Below the pieces are notes generated by a model. The model saw nothing but the letters and a program-made list of their open reading frames with translations. It was not told the DNA's origin and searched no databases. This document shows positions 29,959 through 37,821 of a DNA stretch of 43,725 bases, one piece after another. Each line of letters starts with the position of its first letter. Position 1 is the first letter of the stretch. The stretch is from the IMG/VR virus record IMGVR_UViG_3300042939_000422, positions 1-43,725 of that record; one strand, 5' to 3'. The DNA is from a virus. The position numbers and the translations under genes were made by a program.

Positions 29959-30149
29959 TTGTTCCTCTTCTTTCCTTGCGGCTGCACGGCGCGCTCGACC
30001 CTGACCTCGACGGCCGCCGTTTCCTGGTCCCTGTCCTCAACCCTCTCGACAAGCCCTCTCGCGATCAGAACGCGGGCCATGCCGTCGCCCCAATCAAACT
30101 CGCGGCCTGCCTTGTAGCCACCGAACGGCTTCACGACCCTGACTCTCAT
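29955..30149 (-). CDS. 64-aa hypothetical protein
   Basis: 64 aa from ATG 30149 (ATGA with the glycosyltransferase stop). MRVRVVKPFGGYKAGREFDW, then GMARVLIARGLVERVEDRDQ, then a basic tail (QPQGKKRNK). It has the short SH3-like pattern (VVKPFxxYxxGxxFDW...ARxLIxRGLVE) seen in small proteins between capsid and connector genes in many phages. Function unknown; often annotated as a head-related protein. Its codon frame extends to 30251 but the ATG at 30149 is at the overlap. Confidence 0.65.
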   Translation of the reverse strand: MRVRVVKPFGGYKAGREFDWGDGMARVLIARGLVERVEDRDQETAAVEVRVERAVQPQGKKRNK

Positions 30150-30874
30150 GCGATGAACCCCCAGGCGCTCTCCGGTGGCGCCTTCCCATTGCTCCAGAAC
30201 TCCGTCGTGTGCTGCTGCACCTTTCCGCCCTCGGCGCTCCGGGACGGCCATGTGATCATCAGTTCGGCGTGGCCAACGCTAACGTGCGTGGCGATGCCAA
30301 GCCGGTTGCCGCTGGCCGAGAACTTCTTCCAGAAGTAGATGTCCTCGTCCACATGCCCGCCCGTGAACGTGCCTTCGGCGTTGGCCTCGTGCAGAAACCA
30401 CGGTTTCGCCATCTTCTTGATGGCGGCCGTGCGGATGAACGTGCAGCCAAAGTGGGCAGTCTCTGCCAACTGCACGGGCTTCGAGAACCAGTCGTTCTCG
30501 ACGGTCATCTTCTCGTCCGGCGTGACGCCCGGCAGGGCGAACATCACCGTGTTGGCTTCCCGCTTGGTCTGAAGCGGGGCGATCGCGTCGAATCCAGAGT
30601 GCATCAGCAGCGCCAGCAGCGCCTCCACCGTCTTTGCGCTGAAGATCGTGTCGTAGTCGATCGTCAGAACGACGTCGTGCGTGTCGATAACTTGCTCAAG
30701 GCACCGCTGCACGCACTGCCCCCAAAACACGCCCGTGTGCTTGATCGGGGCGATGCCGTGCGGCGCCAGCGCCTGTGAGATGCAGAAGAAATTATCAGTG
30801 AAGCCGAGGCGAGGGACGCTCATGAGAGCGGCTACCTTCACCTCGGCTTCACAGTTACCGACACGCAGCAGCAT
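30146..30874 (-). CDS. GT-A type glycosyltransferase-like protein in the head operon
   Basis: 242 aa. The centre has a GT-A nucleotide-sugar signature: DVVLTIDYDTIF (D73-x-D75) and, downstream, the acidic HVDEDIYFWKKF (174-181) followed by GNRLGIATHVSVGHAEL, which often supplies a metal-binding His. Similar proteins are found in phage and bacterial GT2-like families. It lies between capsid-cluster and connector genes, so a virion protein may be the acceptor, but DNA or host glycans are not excluded. AAGGAG precedes ATG 30874 and is buried in a 6-bp hairpin (30880-30895), suggesting translational control. The leader contains ACAAGGA, like a CsrA site. Confidence 0.7.
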   Translation of the reverse strand: MLLRVGNCEAEVKVAALMSVPRLGFTDNFFCISQALAPHGIAPIKHTGVFWGQCVQRCLEQVIDTHDVVLTIDYDTIFSAKTVEALLALLMHSGFDAIAPLQTKREANTVMFALPGVTPDEKMTVENDWFSKPVQLAETAHFGCTFIRTAAIKKMAKPWFLHEANAEGTFTGGHVDEDIYFWKKFSASGNRLGIATHVSVGHAELMITWPSRSAEGGKVQQHTTEFWSNGKAPPESAWGFIA

Positions 30875-30879
30875 GGTTC

Positions 30880-30950
30880 GCTCCTTGTGAGGAGCGGGCG
30901 CGCATCCTTGCGCCTTTGTCGGCCGTCATGGCCGTCCCGCTTGTACGGGA
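30880..30950 (-). promoter_or_regulatory. row of four small hairpins; first one buries the glycosyltransferase ribosome-binding site
   Basis: On the minus strand the 76-nt gap folds as TCCCG/CGGGA (30935-30950), CGGCC/GGCCG (30920-30934), GGCGC/GCGCC (~30897-30914) and GCTCCT-CACA-AGGAGC (30880-30895). In the last one AGGAG, the ribosome-binding site, is paired. ACAAGGA at 30882-30888 overlaps it. Regulation by folding or by CsrA is inferred. Confidence 0.5.
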
Positions 30951-31394
30951 CTAGCCAATGACCCGGCCGATGACACCAGCGTCGGAGTTCGACACGGGCG
31001 ACTCCTCGGCGCGGCCCAGCCGGCCGACGATCGCCACGGTGGCGGACGCACCCGGGGTGTAGGACACCTTGAGGTAGCGCTTCTTCGCCTTCGTGTCGAT
31101 GTCCAACTTCAGGATCGCAGCCGAAGCCGTCCCAGCCGCGCTCACGGCAGGGATGCTGAAGCCGCCAGTGCCGCCGCCGACAAGAGCCGTGACGTTCGAG
31201 TAGGACGAGTTGTCGTCCGACTCCTCGACCTTCACGACGTTTGCGAACACCGTGCTGGCGTTGCTGGCCCGCAGGACGGTCACGCTGGCGTGGTCGTACC
31301 CGAGGGTGTCGATCGTCAGCGTGGCGGTCGCGGTGGCGCCAACGGCCGCGGTGGGCAGTTCGGCGACGACCTTATGGTTCTGGGCGTGAATCAT
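30951..31394 (-). CDS. head decoration-like protein
   Basis: 147 aa. The stretch GYDHASVTVLRASNASTVFA, then VVKVEESDDNSSYSNVTALV, then KKRYLKVSYTPGASATVAIV is the pattern of small beta-sandwich proteins encoded right after the capsid gene in many phages (LGYxxAxVxV...LxEsdDnssxsdVtgl...rYLkvs.t.g). Their likely role is capsid decoration or stabilisation. An AAGGAG lies ten bases before ATG 31394, and the gene follows the capsid gene by 18 nt. Confidence 0.7.
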   Translation of the reverse strand: MIHAQNHKVVAELPTAAVGATATATLTIDTLGYDHASVTVLRASNASTVFANVVKVEESDDNSSYSNVTALVGGGTGGFSIPAVSAAGTASAAILKLDIDTKAKKRYLKVSYTPGASATVAIVGRLGRAEESPVSNSDAGVIGRVIG

Positions 31395-31412
31395 TTGCTT
31401 TTGGCTCCTTTA

Positions 31413-32756
31413 TCACGACGCGGCAGACTTGAGGGCGACGACGGGGCCGACCTCCGAAGTGCTGCCGAGGCTGTGGTGGTTGATGTCGAACCGCATGGTC
31501 CCCTGGAGCAGCAGTTGATCCGTGGTGGCGTACACCTGATCGAACAGCCGCACCGAGAAGTCACGACGCCGGGCGTAGATGCTGGACAGGCCCATGTTGC
31601 CGAACAGCACCTTCACCTTGCTGGCGTCGGCGCCGAGCGTGCTGTTGAGGACATGGACCATCCGCACCGGGTAGCCGAGGAACGACTCGCCGGCGTCACG
31701 GCCGAGGTTGTCAACCGTGTTGCCGCCAGCCGCGTACTTCAGGCGGCTGATCGACGCGGCGTAGCCGGCCGGCGAGACGTACCACGCAGCGCCCTGGCGG
31801 GCGTAGAGCGGCAACTTGCCGATGACGCCGAGGAAGTCCTCGATGTCGAGGGTCTCGAAGCCAGTGTTGCCGGAGGCTGCCGTCACAACGCTGGCAGTGT
31901 GCGTGCCGTCGTTGATCTTGTTGACGATGCCGTTGATGCCACCGAACTCGGAAGTGCCGGTGCCGAGCCAGCCGCAGGTGTCGATCTTGTAGGCCAGCGA
32001 GGTCGCGAACTCCGCGGCCACGCTGTCGGCCAGCGACACCAGGGCGTCCTCGACGACCTCCGTCGACATGCGGCAGGACACGCCCAACTTCTTGGCGACG
32101 AGCGACACGTTGCCGTAGGTCGGCTCGCTCTCGGTCACGCTCGACCCCTCACCGATGAAGTAGGCCGTCGTGCCCGTCAGCCGCTTGGGCACCACCATCG
32201 TGTCGCGGTTCATCGAGACGTTCTCGGCGGCGCCGGGGAAGGTGCCGTAGGTCTCGACGAGCCGGATGACGCGGTTGGCGAACTCTTCGGGAACCAGCGC
32301 GCCGCCGGCCGAGTTGCTGCCCTCGTTCAGGGCACGGCTCTCGACGCCGTGGTCGCGGCACCACCGCAGGTCTTCCTGGTTGCGGAACACCGTCGCCCGC
32401 AGCCAGCGGCCGCAGCGGTAGGCGCTCTCGACGGCGTCGGGGCCGTCATTGAAGGCCCGCAGGCTCGTGTGATGCGGGTTGATGGCCCGGATCTCGACCT
32501 TCTTCGGCTCCTCGGCCGGGGCGGCCGCGGGCGCCGGGGCAGGGGCGGCCCGCTCGACGACCGAACGCAGTTCCGCCTCCTTGGCGGCCAACTTCTGCTC
32601 GAACTCCAGGTCCGACTTGACCTTGTCGGCCTCCTCCGTCAGGCGACGGAGTTCGACGGTCTGCTCCTCGGAACGCTCCTCGCAGTCGGCGAGTTCGTTG
32701 AGGCGGGCGGCGATGGCCGCGGCACGGTCCTGAAGACGCTTGAGGTTGGAAGCCAT
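31413..32756 (-). CDS. HK97-fold major capsid protein with N-terminal scaffold (delta) domain
   Basis: 447 aa. Residues 1-70 form a coiled-coil delta domain (ASNLKRLQDRAAAIAARLNE, then EEQTVELRRLTEEADKVKSD), followed by an Ala/Pro linker at ~70-85. The HK97 capsid core includes ALVPEEFANRVIRLVETYGT, a central KIDTCGWLGTG segment, a P-domain-like GKLPLYARQGAAWYVSPAGY and a C-terminal strand set (QGTMRFDINHHSLGSTSEVG). The delta domain is expected to be cut off by the prohead protease. ATG 32756 has AAGGAG ten bases upstream. A longer frame to 32825 lacks support. Confidence 0.95.
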   Translation of the reverse strand: MASNLKRLQDRAAAIAARLNELADCEERSEEQTVELRRLTEEADKVKSDLEFEQKLAAKEAELRSVVERAAPAPAPAAAPAEEPKKVEIRAINPHHTSLRAFNDGPDAVESAYRCGRWLRATVFRNQEDLRWCRDHGVESRALNEGSNSAGGALVPEEFANRVIRLVETYGTFPGAAENVSMNRDTMVVPKRLTGTTAYFIGEGSSVTESEPTYGNVSLVAKKLGVSCRMSTEVVEDALVSLADSVAAEFATSLAYKIDTCGWLGTGTSEFGGINGIVNKINDGTHTASVVTAASGNTGFETLDIEDFLGVIGKLPLYARQGAAWYVSPAGYAASISRLKYAAGGNTVDNLGRDAGESFLGYPVRMVHVLNSTLGADASKVKVLFGNMGLSSIYARRRDFSVRLFDQVYATTDQLLLQGTMRFDINHHSLGSTSEVGPVVALKSAAS

Positions 32757-32930
32757 TTGGCTGTTGCTCCTTTTTTGAGCCAGCCAAACGCAAAAGCGGC
32801 GGCTGGCGGGGTATCCCGCAAGCACGCCGCGACAAGAATCCTCAAGTCGCTCGCACTGCTCTCCGCGAAATCCATCGCGGAGCGGTTATGTCTCTCTGTA
32901 GCCTACACAATAACGCCGTAGGCGTGCAAG
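32757..32930 (-). promoter_or_regulatory. capsid gene leader: 7-bp hairpin and weak promoter candidate
   Basis: The 174-bp gap has a CTCCGCG/CGCGGAG hairpin (32861-32882) and a GCCTAC/GTAGGC inverted repeat (~32900-32923). On the minus strand TTATTG (32908-32913) and CATAAC (32885-32890) are 17 bp apart, a weak sigma70-like pair. A dedicated capsid promoter is common in phages but is not established here. Confidence 0.3.
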
Positions 32931-33218
32931 TCAGTTCGGGGGTGGGGGTGCCTCGAACTGTATGGGACCAAGCCCAGTTACCTCGCACCTGATACCCCAC
33001 GCATTCAGGAAGTCGGCGGCCATTGGGTACAGCATCCCGAACTCGCGGCCATATTCCATTGCTGATTCTCGGTGATTTGCCAGTTCGCGTGTTGAGAAGT
33101 GATCCGAAAGCATTCCGATTGCCACCAAGCCCTGATCTGAAGTTCCATCAAAGTCCCACAGCAATGACTCTTGGTCCAAGGATACTGCCCAATCTTTTCC
33201 GACGATCTTTGCCGCCAT
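32931..33218 (-). CDS. hypothetical protein upstream of the capsid gene
   Basis: 95 aa from ATG 33218, one base after the preceding TGA. Sequence: AAKIVGKDWAVSLDQESLLW, then DGTSDQGLVAIGMLSDHFST, then RELANHRESAMEYGREFGML, ending in a Pro-rich tail (QFEAPPPPN). The frame is open to 33296, and an ATG there would overlap the preceding gene by 77 nt. No family was recognised. It has a mixed alpha/beta, soluble profile. A head or scaffold accessory role is possible from its place before the capsid gene. Confidence 0.6.
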   Translation of the reverse strand: MAAKIVGKDWAVSLDQESLLWDFDGTSDQGLVAIGMLSDHFSTRELANHRESAMEYGREFGMLYPMAADFLNAWGIRCEVTGLGPIQFEAPPPPN

Positions 33219-33219
33219 T

Positions 33220-34752
33220 TCAGATAATGCCCGCAAGTATGAGTACCGATAGATCGAAGCCGTGCCTCGCTCGCCTACGAAATGTGGCCGGTTCACGATA
33301 GATGGATTCTATGCCGGTAGAAAACACCTCTGTCCCGCGATTTATTCGAGGTTTGTTCGGAAGCGACTGCCGCATGGCCTGATCGTATCCACAGTCGGAA
33401 TACCTCCTTGCGTACCCGAGATGGCTTGGCGCATAGAGGTCTAGGTGCTGCCGCTGCTCGCCGGCTCTGTAGAGGCACTCGTAGAACCCGACACCGTTCA
33501 CGCCCATGATCTTCGACCCCTTTTCGTTGGCCAGAAAGTCATTTGCCCGCTTTGTGAAATCCTCATCCAGGGCGCGGAGCGTTCTCGCGTCTGCATTTTC
33601 GATTGCGTGCCCATACTCGTGGACTGCCGTCTTCCTTGTTGTGCCCCGATCCTGCGCGCCGATTGTTACCTCCTCCTCGTCTCCGTTGTGCGAGCCGCCG
33701 CCGCCGGGGCGAATCGCGATTTTCTGCCGCGCGATGGTCTTGGCGTGCTTCGTAGACGCAACTCGCGAAAGCCACCGCCACGCATCTTTGAGCGAGTCAA
33801 TTGCGTGTTCGCGATCTTCCAGCGACACGCCGGGTTTTGTCACTATCTTGTAGTCCTTGACGTCCGTCGAAACAGTGGCCGTGCCGCCGGAATAAGCCCT
33901 CGTGAACTCGCCAACGACGGCGTGAAGTTTGTCGTCGCGCTCCGCATAGTGGGATTCAATCGCTTGCTGTTGCCGCTTGATGGACTCCTTGATTTCATCG
34001 TGCCGCGATTTCCACTCGTCGCGGCGTGCGTTGAACATCGCTCGATCATTTTCGTGACTGCGAAGAGTGTCGCCAAGGTTGTCAATGTCTTGCTGCGTTT
34101 TGAATATTCGCGCGTCGTATTCAGCCTCGATCCGTTTCGACTCGGAGTGCAGCGCGTCGAGGTCTTGCTTGTGTCGGCGAATCTGGAACTCGACCTCTGT
34201 CTCGCCGGCGTTCTTCACGGCGCTGGAGGCCTTTCCAGAAAACATCGACGCCGGCTTCTCGATTACCTTGAGCCGCTCGTTCGCTTTCTTGACGCGAATC
34301 TTCTGCAGCATGGCGGCGCGCTTCTTGGCGGCGGCCTCGGCGGCGGCCTGCTTTTCCGCGGCCTCGCGCTCGCCCTTCTGGGCCTTGCGCTCGGCGGCCG
34401 ACTTGCGCAAGCCCTCTATCCGACGACGCTTGACGTCGGAGGCCATTTTCTGCTTTTTGGCGACCATCTCCTTTTGAGCCAGCGCCTTGGCTGCAGCGAT
34501 GTCTTTCTTCGCGTTGCCCTGCTTCAGCGCGCCGCCCTGCGAGAGCGGCTTCTGCGGAATGCCGTCCTCGGTGGCGCAGTTGTTGCCGGCCTTGAAGCCG
34601 CCGGCTCCGGTGCCGCAGCCAGCCGACGCGCCCATCTTGGCGGGCCGGCGATTGGCAGCCTTGACCTTCTTCTGCTTGCGCGGGCCGCCGCCGCGGCGGC
34701 GAAACTCCGCAAGCCGCTCCAGGGCGGCCCGCAGTTCAGCGAGGACGTCCAT
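33220..34752 (-). CDS. phage head-cluster protein with C-terminal zincin-like domain
   Basis: 510 aa from ATG 34752. The N-terminus (DVLAELRAALERLAEFRRRG) is followed by a Lys-rich linker and a GCGTGAGGFKAGNNCATEDG motif, a short Cys/Gly segment known in phage minor-head proteins. Residues ~75-330 are a long, highly charged helical region (KASSAVKNAGETEVEFQIRR; EADYDARIFKTQQDIDNLGD-like). The last 135 residues contain HEYGHAIE (378-382) with GTEVFSTGIESIY near 475-485, whose Glu could be the third zinc ligand, so a metallopeptidase-like domain. It overlaps the prohead-protease gene by 17 nt. It could be an injected effector, a maturation protease or an inactive relic. Confidence 0.65.
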   Translation of the reverse strand: MDVLAELRAALERLAEFRRRGGGPRKQKKVKAANRRPAKMGASAGCGTGAGGFKAGNNCATEDGIPQKPLSQGGALKQGNAKKDIAAAKALAQKEMVAKKQKMASDVKRRRIEGLRKSAAERKAQKGEREAAEKQAAAEAAAKKRAAMLQKIRVKKANERLKVIEKPASMFSGKASSAVKNAGETEVEFQIRRHKQDLDALHSESKRIEAEYDARIFKTQQDIDNLGDTLRSHENDRAMFNARRDEWKSRHDEIKESIKRQQQAIESHYAERDDKLHAVVGEFTRAYSGGTATVSTDVKDYKIVTKPGVSLEDREHAIDSLKDAWRWLSRVASTKHAKTIARQKIAIRPGGGGSHNGDEEEVTIGAQDRGTTRKTAVHEYGHAIENADARTLRALDEDFTKRANDFLANEKGSKIMGVNGVGFYECLYRAGEQRQHLDLYAPSHLGYARRYSDCGYDQAMRQSLPNKPRINRGTEVFSTGIESIYREPATFRRRARHGFDLSVLILAGII

Positions 34753-36262
34753 GGGCCGCGGTCTCCAGTGCCTTGGCCTTGAGGCGAGCAGCCTCTGCCG
34801 CCGGATCCACGCTGCGCTTCGCAGGCTGCGCGAGCCGCTCCTCGGGGATGACCCAGAGTTTGCAGACGGCGTTGGGGTCGATCTGCCCGTCAACGACGTC
34901 GCACGAGCCGCCCTCGTTCCAGAAGATGCAGTTCTGGCACTTCATGCCGCGCTCGGCGAACGGATTCTCGGTCATGTAGTGGGCGCCGTCGGGTCCTTCC
35001 TGCGGCCACGGGCCGTTCTCGACGGCAATCTGCTCGATGGCCTCGTAGAGCGCGAAGTTGGCCGGAGACAGGGTCTCCATCGGATCTTCCTCGGCGCGGA
35101 CCTCGACTTCCGCCTCCGGCTCGGCGCGGTCGGCCGACTCCATGGCCGCCACCTTGCGAGACGCCCAGTTCTTCGCCGGCGTGCCGCCCCACAGCAGCCA
35201 TGCCACGAACCCGGGCTTCTCCTCGCCGGCCTTGTCCCAGCCGGGCGACTTGCTCGCCGACTCGTGACGCGCGAACCACGCGTTCATCTCGCGGACATGG
35301 TCTTCGGTCAGTTCCTCGCGGCGGGCGATCTTGTTTGCGCGGGCCACGGTCTCGGGCTTCAGGCCGTCGCCTGACTTGCCTTCCTCGTGCAGCCGCAGGC
35401 CGCGCTTGGCGGCGGCGGCCATGCCAGCGGTGGGCTTGAGGCCGACGGCCCGCTGGTCGATGAACGCCGGGGCCTCGCCCATGATGTTGCTGGCCGAAAC
35501 CAGTTCGCTCATCTTCTTGGCGACGAAGTAGTCGGACTCCTCCCAGACGCCGTCCTCGAAGTCGTACTTCCGCACCAGGGCGGCCGGATCGTCAGGCGTG
35601 GCCTCGATCGGCTCCTCCGAATAGTCGCCAATCGACCCCTCGGCCATGACGTACTCGATGCGGCCGACACCGCCGTCCCAGGCCACGAAGTCGCCAGCGG
35701 CGTACATGGCACGCTTCGCCATCTCCAGCGCCCGGCGGCTGACGAACGTCTCGGTCGCTGGGTAGGCCGGCCGCAGGACCGGGCCAACGTCGAACAGGCC
35801 GTCGAAGTCGACGATCTCTCGGAGTTGGCGGCCGTCGGCCATCCGCGTCCACTTCTCGCCGGCACCCTTCACCTTGAAGGCGAAGGACGATCCTCGGACG
35901 TCGCCACGCTCAATAGCCTCCACGACGTCAGCGCGGCTTTCAGGAGCGTCGATTTCGTAGCGGAGACCACGCTCGTCGACGGAGAGACGAAGAGTTCCGG
36001 CCGACTCTCGGCCAAGGAGGAACATCGGCTCATGGTTGTAGAGGGCAACGACGTCGGTTCCTCGCTTGATGACATTGTCAAAGGCTCCAGGGAGAATCCG
36101 CTCCACAAAGCCGCCCAGATCCTGGCTGTCGCTCTGGAACAATGCCGCATAGCCGCGGATGACGGCCTTCTTCTTGCCAGTTTTGTCGCAGAGGCAGCGC
36201 TCGACGGCCGTGTCGGCCTCGATCAGCCGTCGCTCAACGTCTTCTCGACTCTGTCCGTCCAT
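34736..36262 (-). CDS. prohead protease (HK97/U35-like) fused to extra C-terminal domains
   Basis: 508 aa, far longer than the ~200 aa of a simple prohead protease. Residues ~30-175 are the protease: VIRGYAALFQSDSQDLGGFV, catalytic His77 in LYNHEP and Ser125/126 in RGSSFAFKV, ending in FDVGPVLRPAYPATE. Residues ~210-380 hold an alpha-helical segment with AAKRGLRLHEEGKSGDGLKP, ARREELTEDHVREMNAWFAR and PGFVAWLLWGGTPAKNWASR. Residues ~440-475 hold a four-Cys motif (MKCQNCIFWNEGGSC ... VCKLWVIP) that may bind a metal or Fe-S cluster. AGGAGG lies ten bases before ATG 36262. It should cleave the capsid delta domain during maturation; the appended domains have no assigned role. Confidence 0.85.
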   Translation of the reverse strand: MDGQSREDVERRLIEADTAVERCLCDKTGKKKAVIRGYAALFQSDSQDLGGFVERILPGAFDNVIKRGTDVVALYNHEPMFLLGRESAGTLRLSVDERGLRYEIDAPESRADVVEAIERGDVRGSSFAFKVKGAGEKWTRMADGRQLREIVDFDGLFDVGPVLRPAYPATETFVSRRALEMAKRAMYAAGDFVAWDGGVGRIEYVMAEGSIGDYSEEPIEATPDDPAALVRKYDFEDGVWEESDYFVAKKMSELVSASNIMGEAPAFIDQRAVGLKPTAGMAAAAKRGLRLHEEGKSGDGLKPETVARANKIARREELTEDHVREMNAWFARHESASKSPGWDKAGEEKPGFVAWLLWGGTPAKNWASRKVAAMESADRAEPEAEVEVRAEEDPMETLSPANFALYEAIEQIAVENGPWPQEGPDGAHYMTENPFAERGMKCQNCIFWNEGGSCDVVDGQIDPNAVCKLWVIPEERLAQPAKRSVDPAAEAARLKAKALETAAHGRPR

Positions 36263-37821
36263 GTCTCAAGAACCTCCTCGTAGGGGCGACCGCTCCGGTG
36301 ACAATCCAGGAGCAAGTCCCGCGTCTCGTTCATCCAGCCGGCCGCGAACTCGTCAATATGTAGGCCGGTAGCCTGTGCGGCATCGCACAGTTCCGTCCGC
36401 ATCCGCTTCTCGTGTGCCTCCAGCCACGCGGCCAACTTGGCTGGCTTCGTTCGCCGTTCGCGAATCCCGTCCGCCTCGATGGCCGCCAGTTTCCGCAGGG
36501 TCTGCTTGAACAGGACGCCGGCGGCCGACCGGGCGGCGTCCATCGCCGGCTCCTCGGCGACAACAGGCGCCTCTTCTTCTGGAGCGGGCGCCTCGGCGGG
36601 TGGCGTTTCCTCGGTCGGCGGCTGGACGACGAACGACTCCAGGAGGGCCATGTTGACCTGCACGAACCGCTTGTCGCCGTGTTCGATGGGGTTCATGCCT
36701 TCGCTGGAGCGGATCTCGTTGATCGAAAGAACGCCCAGGTTCCAGAGTTCGCGGTAATACTGGGCGCGGCCGGCGTTGTCGCCGCGGAGCAGGCCGCGAA
36801 CGTCGAACTCGGCAAAGTAGTTGTCGTCGTCAGCAATGAGGTCGCGGCGAACGGCACCCTCCCAGCGGCGCAGCCACGGGACCAGGGTGAACGTGACGAA
36901 ATCCAGGCCCTGCTGCTCCACCGAGGAGTACGAACTCTTCGTCAAGTCGCCGATCATGTAGACCGGCACGCGGTAGGCGCGGGCGATGTCCTCGACTTGG
37001 TAGCGCCGGGTCTCAATGAGTTGGCTGGACTCGTTGGTCCCGGAGAGTTCCTTGAGTTTGATGCCGTGCGGCAGGACCGCCGTCTTGCTACTGTTCTGCG
37101 GGCCGCGGCCATGAATGTCGTCCCACGACTGCCGCAGCCGCTGCGCCGTCTCGGGCTTGAGCGGCTGATCGGACTCCAGGACGATCCCCGGCTTCGCGCC
37201 GTTCCCGAAGTATGCGCCGCTGTGTAGTTCTGTAGCCCTTGCGAGAGCAATGGCTTCGCGGGAGAGCGTCGTCGGGATGTAGCAGTTGACGCCGTCCTGC
37301 GTCATCCACGGGATCCGGAAGATCTGATCCTGCGAATAGATGGTCGGCGTGGCCTTGTCAGGCTCCTGGTAGAGAAACCGGAGCCGGCCGTTCTTGATCC
37401 GCTCGACCGTCATGCGGCTGGGGTGCAGCGGCCACAGTTCCGTCACGGACCCCAGTCGACCAGGGCGGATCTCGGCGTAGGCCGCGCCCCAGAGCATACA
37501 CCAGGACTGCATGAGTTCCCGGAACTCGAAACTCGTCATCCAGGAGTTGGGCTGCTCGGAGAGGATCTTGTGCAACGGCATCCCATCGGCAATCTCCTTG
37601 CCGCCAGCAATCAGCCGGCGGTAGAGCGAGAACGGGAGCGAAGCCACCGATTCTGACACCACCCGAACGCAGGCGAGGACCGCGCTGCACTGCAGCGATG
37701 TTTCCGGCGAAACATGGATTCCGGCAACCGTTTTCCTGCTCTCCGAAATCTCCTCGAAGACGCGGGAAATGCCGCTGCGAACCTCAAGAATGTCTTCAAT
37801 GGCAGCCGACTGCGATTCCAC
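36223..37821 (-). CDS. HK97-type portal protein
   Basis: 532 aa. The portal family pattern is clear: ETSLQCSAVLACVRVVSESV ASLPFSLYRR at the start, WGAAYAEIRPG, then LWPLHPSRMTV, an FGNGAKPGIVLESDQPLKPE segment, GIKLKELSGTNESSQLIETR and RVPVYMIGDLTKSSYSSVEQQGLDFVTFTL. It ends with an acidic/Pro linker and a C-terminal helical tail (RKLAAIEADGIRERRTKPAK). It forms the dodecameric DNA entry ring at one capsid vertex. The GTG 37821 overlaps the large terminase TAG (TAGTG). It overlaps the prohead protease gene by 40 nt. Confidence 0.95.
   Translation of the reverse strand: MESQSAAIEDILEVRSGISRVFEEISESRKTVAGIHVSPETSLQCSAVLACVRVVSESVASLPFSLYRRLIAGGKEIADGMPLHKILSEQPNSWMTSFEFRELMQSWCMLWGAAYAEIRPGRLGSVTELWPLHPSRMTVERIKNGRLRFLYQEPDKATPTIYSQDQIFRIPWMTQDGVNCYIPTTLSREAIALARATELHSGAYFGNGAKPGIVLESDQPLKPETAQRLRQSWDDIHGRGPQNSSKTAVLPHGIKLKELSGTNESSQLIETRRYQVEDIARAYRVPVYMIGDLTKSSYSSVEQQGLDFVTFTLVPWLRRWEGAVRRDLIADDDNYFAEFDVRGLLRGDNAGRAQYYRELWNLGVLSINEIRSSEGMNPIEHGDKRFVQVNMALLESFVVQPPTEETPPAEAPAPEEEAPVVAEEPAMDAARSAAGVLFKQTLRKLAAIEADGIRERRTKPAKLAAWLEAHEKRMRTELCDAAQATGLHIDEFAAGWMNETRDLLLDCHRSGRPYEEVLETWTDRVEKTLSDG

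Noticed and set aside
31290-32921. 543-aa plus-strand open frame
   Set aside because: Exact antisense of the major capsid gene with no recognisable protein features.
33445-34782. 445-aa plus-strand open frame
   Set aside because: Antisense of the zincin-domain protein gene; its Leu-rich composition is the complement of charged coiled-coil codons.
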